A stretch of 44,417 bases of DNA, taken from positions 1-44,417 of the forward strand of contig JABDCN010000011.1 of the NCBI GenBank assembly GCA_013288125.1, given 5' to 3'. Of this stretch, positions 42,221 through 44,417 are shown piece after piece. Made by a program: the position numbers and the translations under genes. The notes beneath the pieces are model-generated. The model had not been told where the DNA came from, searched no databases, and saw only the letters and a program-made list of their open reading frames with translations. Origin of the DNA: Gammaproteobacteria bacterium (lineage in GTDB: Bacteria; Pseudomonadota; Gammaproteobacteria; DSM-16500). Positions within the stretch are counted from its first letter, which is position 1. Each line of letters starts with the position of its first letter.

Positions 42221-43786
42221 ATGTCAAAGGATTCTTTAAAAAAAGCTGCTCTTTCTTCCGATCAAAATAATGTTGTTAATTTTTATGATCATCCTGTTAA
42301 AGATTCACCCGATGAAATGATGACAATGGCCGCTTGGATCAGAGAATCTGTTCCAGAAGGAAAACGCATTGCCTTTGTGTCGGGTAATTTTAATATTGTG
42401 CATCCTGGACATTTTCGATTACTCAACTTTGCTGCAGAATGCGCAGATTTTTTGGTGGTTGGTGTTTACGATGATTCTCATGCGGGTACGATGGTACCTG
42501 AATCATTGCGTTTAGAAGGTGTGCGATCAATTGGTTGTGTGGATTTAGCTTTACTCCTTTCTGCGCCCACTGAAAAATTCTTAACGTATTTAAAACCCGA
42601 TATTGTGGTGAAAGGCAGCGAACACGAGCAACATTTTAATCCTGAACAAGCGGTTGTTGAAACGTATGGCGGCAAATTATTATTTTCTTCAGGTGAAATG
42701 CGTTTTTCTTCGATTGATTTATTGCGCGGTGAATTACAAGAAGCCGTTTTTTATGCGATAAAAAAACCTGTCGATTATTTAGAACGTCATTCCATTAATG
42801 TCACTAGTTTGCCTCAAATTGTTAAACAATTTGCAGAATTATCGGTGATTGTAATTGGCGATTTAATTATTGATGAATATGTCACGTGCGATCCGTTAGG
42901 CATATCACGTGAAGATCCCACCATTGTCGTAACGCCAATTAAACGCGATTTATTTTTAGGCGGGGCAGGGATTGTGGCTGCGCATGCAAAAAGTTTAGGC
43001 GCAACCGTTAATTATTTTTCTGTTGTTGGAAAAGATGAGACGGCTTCTTTTGCAACAAAAATATTAAAACAATTCGAAGTGGATGCAACATTATTATCAG
43101 ACGTCAGCCGCCCGACAACATTGAAACAACGTTTTCGTGCAGAAGGCAAAACATTATTACGCGTTTCGCAATTGCGTCATCATCATATTGAAAATGAAAT
43201 TGCAAATAAAATGTTAAGACAATTAGCGAAAGCGATTAAAACAGCTGATCTTGTCGTGTTTTCTGATTTTAATTATGGATGTTTACCGCAACATTTAGTG
43301 GATGACATTATTGATGTTTGTAACAAACATAACGTACCGATGGTTGCGGATAGTCAATCGTCTTCACAAATTGGTGATGTCTCGCGTTTTCATGGTATGA
43401 AATTAATTACACCGACTGAGCATGAAGCAAGATTAGCGGTACGTGATCAAACGTCTGGATTAAGTGTGTTGGCAGATACGTTGAGCCGCGAAGCGCGCGC
43501 AGAACATGTTTTTATTACGCTTGGCTCAGAAGGATTATTAGTTCATTCGCCTAATAGTAAAAAAAATCAATTGATCACGGATCAATTGCCTGCATTTAAT
43601 AGCGTTCCTAAGGATGTATCAGGCGGCGGTGATTCTATGTTGATTGTTTCTTCTTTAGCATTAGCAGCGGGTGCGACGATTTGGGAAAGTGCTTATTTGG
43701 GATCGGTTGCTGCGGCGTGTCATGTGGCGCGTATTGGAAATTTGCCTTTGTCGGTTGATGAAATTCTGCAGGAATTATATATATGA
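42221..43786 (+). CDS. HldE-like bifunctional protein with reversed domain order
   Basis: A 521-residue protein. The N-terminal half (about 45-185) is a cytidylyltransferase-like domain with F-N-I-V-H61-P-G-H64 and K-P-D-I-V-V-K-G-S. The C-terminal half (about 205-521) is a PfkB/ribokinase-type sugar kinase. It shows V-I-G-D-L-I-I-D-E-Y (210-220), L-G-G-A-G-I-V-A (246-253) and D-V-S-G-G-G-D471-S-M, where Asp471 is the catalytic base of the usual D-T-x-G-A-G-D. Both active sites look intact. Standard HldE (RfaE) has the kinase first and the adenylyltransferase second, so the order is swapped. Likely reactions: phosphorylation of heptose 7-phosphate and nucleotidyl transfer to the sugar phosphate. 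AAAGGGAA precedes the ATG. Operon with LhgO-like and the downstream nucleotidyltransferase. Confidence 0.85.
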   Translation: MSKDSLKKAALSSDQNNVVNFYDHPVKDSPDEMMTMAAWIRESVPEGKRIAFVSGNFNIVHPGHFRLLNFAAECADFLVVGVYDDSHAGTMVPESLRLEGVRSIGCVDLALLLSAPTEKFLTYLKPDIVVKGSEHEQHFNPEQAVVETYGGKLLFSSGEMRFSSIDLLRGELQEAVFYAIKKPVDYLERHSINVTSLPQIVKQFAELSVIVIGDLIIDEYVTCDPLGISREDPTIVVTPIKRDLFLGGAGIVAAHAKSLGATVNYFSVVGKDETASFATKILKQFEVDATLLSDVSRPTTLKQRFRAEGKTLLRVSQLRHHHIENEIANKMLRQLAKAIKTADLVVFSDFNYGCLPQHLVDDIIDVCNKHNVPMVADSQSSSQIGDVSRFHGMKLITPTEHEARLAVRDQTSGLSVLADTLSREARAEHVFITLGSEGLLVHSPNSKKNQLITDQLPAFNSVPKDVSGGGDSMLIVSSLALAAGATIWESAYLGSVAAACHVARIGNLPLSVDEILQELYI

Positions 43787-43811
43787 GGATTAAAAAGTTG
43801 GGAGTAATGTT

Positions 43812-44417
43812 ATGAAGGCTTTATTGTTAGCTGCTGGTCTTGGCACGCGATTACGTCCCATTACAGAATATTTACCAAAATGTTTAGTGCCCATTCATAA
43901 AAAACCTTTGCTTGCTTATTGGCTGGATATATTATTGCCTGTTGGTGTCGATCACGTTTTTATCAATACCCACTATTTGCCGACCATGGTTGAAGATTTT
44001 GTGATAACATCGCCGTGGCGCGATTCGGTGACATTGCTTCACGAAACTGAATTACTTGGTACAGCTGGGACAGTGCTTAAAAACCGTGGTTTATTAGCAG
44101 AAGGGCCGTTTTTGTTGGCGCATGCTGATAATTTAACGCGATTTGAAATGGCAGCGTTTGTGAAAGCGCATGCTGAGCGAAAAGCGGGTGTGGAAATCAC
44201 CATGATGACGTTTGATACGGACGCGCCGCAGACTTGCGGCATTGTTGAATTAGACCAAGATAATATTGTGGTTGGATTTCACGAAAAATCGCCTGTTTTT
44301 CGTGGATCGCAGGCGAATGCAGCGGTGTATATTCTTGAGCCGTCTGTGATTGATTTTATTGCATCGATTGGTAAAGATATCGTTGATATGAGTACAGAAG
44401 TATTGCCGCATTATCTT
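43812..44417 (+). CDS. Sugar-1-phosphate nucleotidyltransferase, 3' end cut by window
   Basis: The first 202 residues are present and open to the window end. The N-terminus MKALLLAAGLGTRLRPITEY carries the G-x-G-T-R-L-R-P motif of NTP-sugar transferases, followed by L-P-K-C-L-V-P-I. G-T-A-G-T-V follows near residue 84 and H-A-D-N near 103 (metal-binding Asp). G-I-V-E-L, F-H-E-K-S and N-A-A-V-Y-I-L-E-P are typical of HddC/ManC/RmlA-type enzymes. GGGAG lies 8 bases before the ATG. With the upstream HldE-like kinase it could be a heptose-1-phosphate guanylyl- or related transferase (HddC-like). The exact nucleotide and sugar cannot be read from the motif alone. Confidence 0.85.
   Translation, partial: MKALLLAAGLGTRLRPITEYLPKCLVPIHKKPLLAYWLDILLPVGVDHVFINTHYLPTMVEDFVITSPWRDSVTLLHETELLGTAGTVLKNRGLLAEGPFLLAHADNLTRFEMAAFVKAHAERKAGVEITMMTFDTDAPQTCGIVELDQDNIVVGFHEKSPVFRGSQANAAVYILEPSVIDFIASIGKDIVDMSTEVLPHYL

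Overview
The window is AT-rich (roughly 37-38% G+C by eye) and gammaproteobacterial. The order dacA-ybeD-lipB-lipA is the enterobacterial/gammaproteobacterial order. The mix of ankyrin and Sel1-like proteins, large unrecognised hydrophilic proteins, a DedA-PAP2-LssY fusion and many palindromic repeats suggests an intracellular or host-associated member of the Legionellales. That placement is inference; there is no rRNA gene or other marker here.

Layout. 1-3.5 kb: the 3' part of a GH17 beta-1,3-glucanase-like gene, two small exported proteins, and a hipBA toxin-antitoxin operon whose promoter carries three operators at exact 27-bp steps. 3.6-7.7 kb: galE, an 876-residue unrecognised protein with a Gln-rich tail, and a small Cys-rich secreted protein. 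7.8-14.8 kb: a seven-gene leftward operon dacA-ybeD-lipB-lipA-(DedA/PAP2/LssY)-sohB-cysQ joining peptidoglycan trimming, lipoate synthesis and membrane functions. 15.1-21.2 kb: a ComEA-like exported HhH protein, gmhA, metH and metF. 21.3-25.6 kb: two paralogous ankyrin-type proteins on either side of an oppositely oriented AAA/DUF4143 ATPase, with a palindromic operator pair at the divergent promoter. 25.8-34.2 kb: a TauD/SyrP-like dioxygenase, a FadL-type porin, a 1-kb gene-free repeat block, an A-T-C NRPS whose specificity pocket reads as asparagine, and an exported acetamidase/formamidase-like protein. 34.2-40.7 kb: a decayed copy of a Sel1-like gene, an unrecognised 595-residue protein, the intact Sel1-like gene, and a membrane-anchored ankyrin protein with twin 16-bp palindromes upstream. 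41-44.4 kb: a sugar-related operon with an LhgO-like oxidoreductase, a HldE-like protein with its domains in reversed order, and a sugar-1-phosphate nucleotidyltransferase cut by the window end.

Working together: gmhA and the terminal operon point to heptose/surface-polysaccharide precursors, and metH-metF form a methionine/folate unit. The dioxygenase and NRPS could make a hydroxy-asparagine-derived product, which is inference from the pocket residues. The ankyrin, Sel1 and unknown proteins are candidate secreted effectors, judged by type only. At least seven families of palindromic repeats fill the intergenic spaces. Some reach into coding sequence (the 3' ends of cysQ and metF) and some have expanded into 33-36 bp tandem arrays. 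Two 201-bp elements share a core but have unrelated, self-complementary arms; these are the most unusual non-coding feature. No tRNA, rRNA, CRISPR array or transposase gene was recognised.
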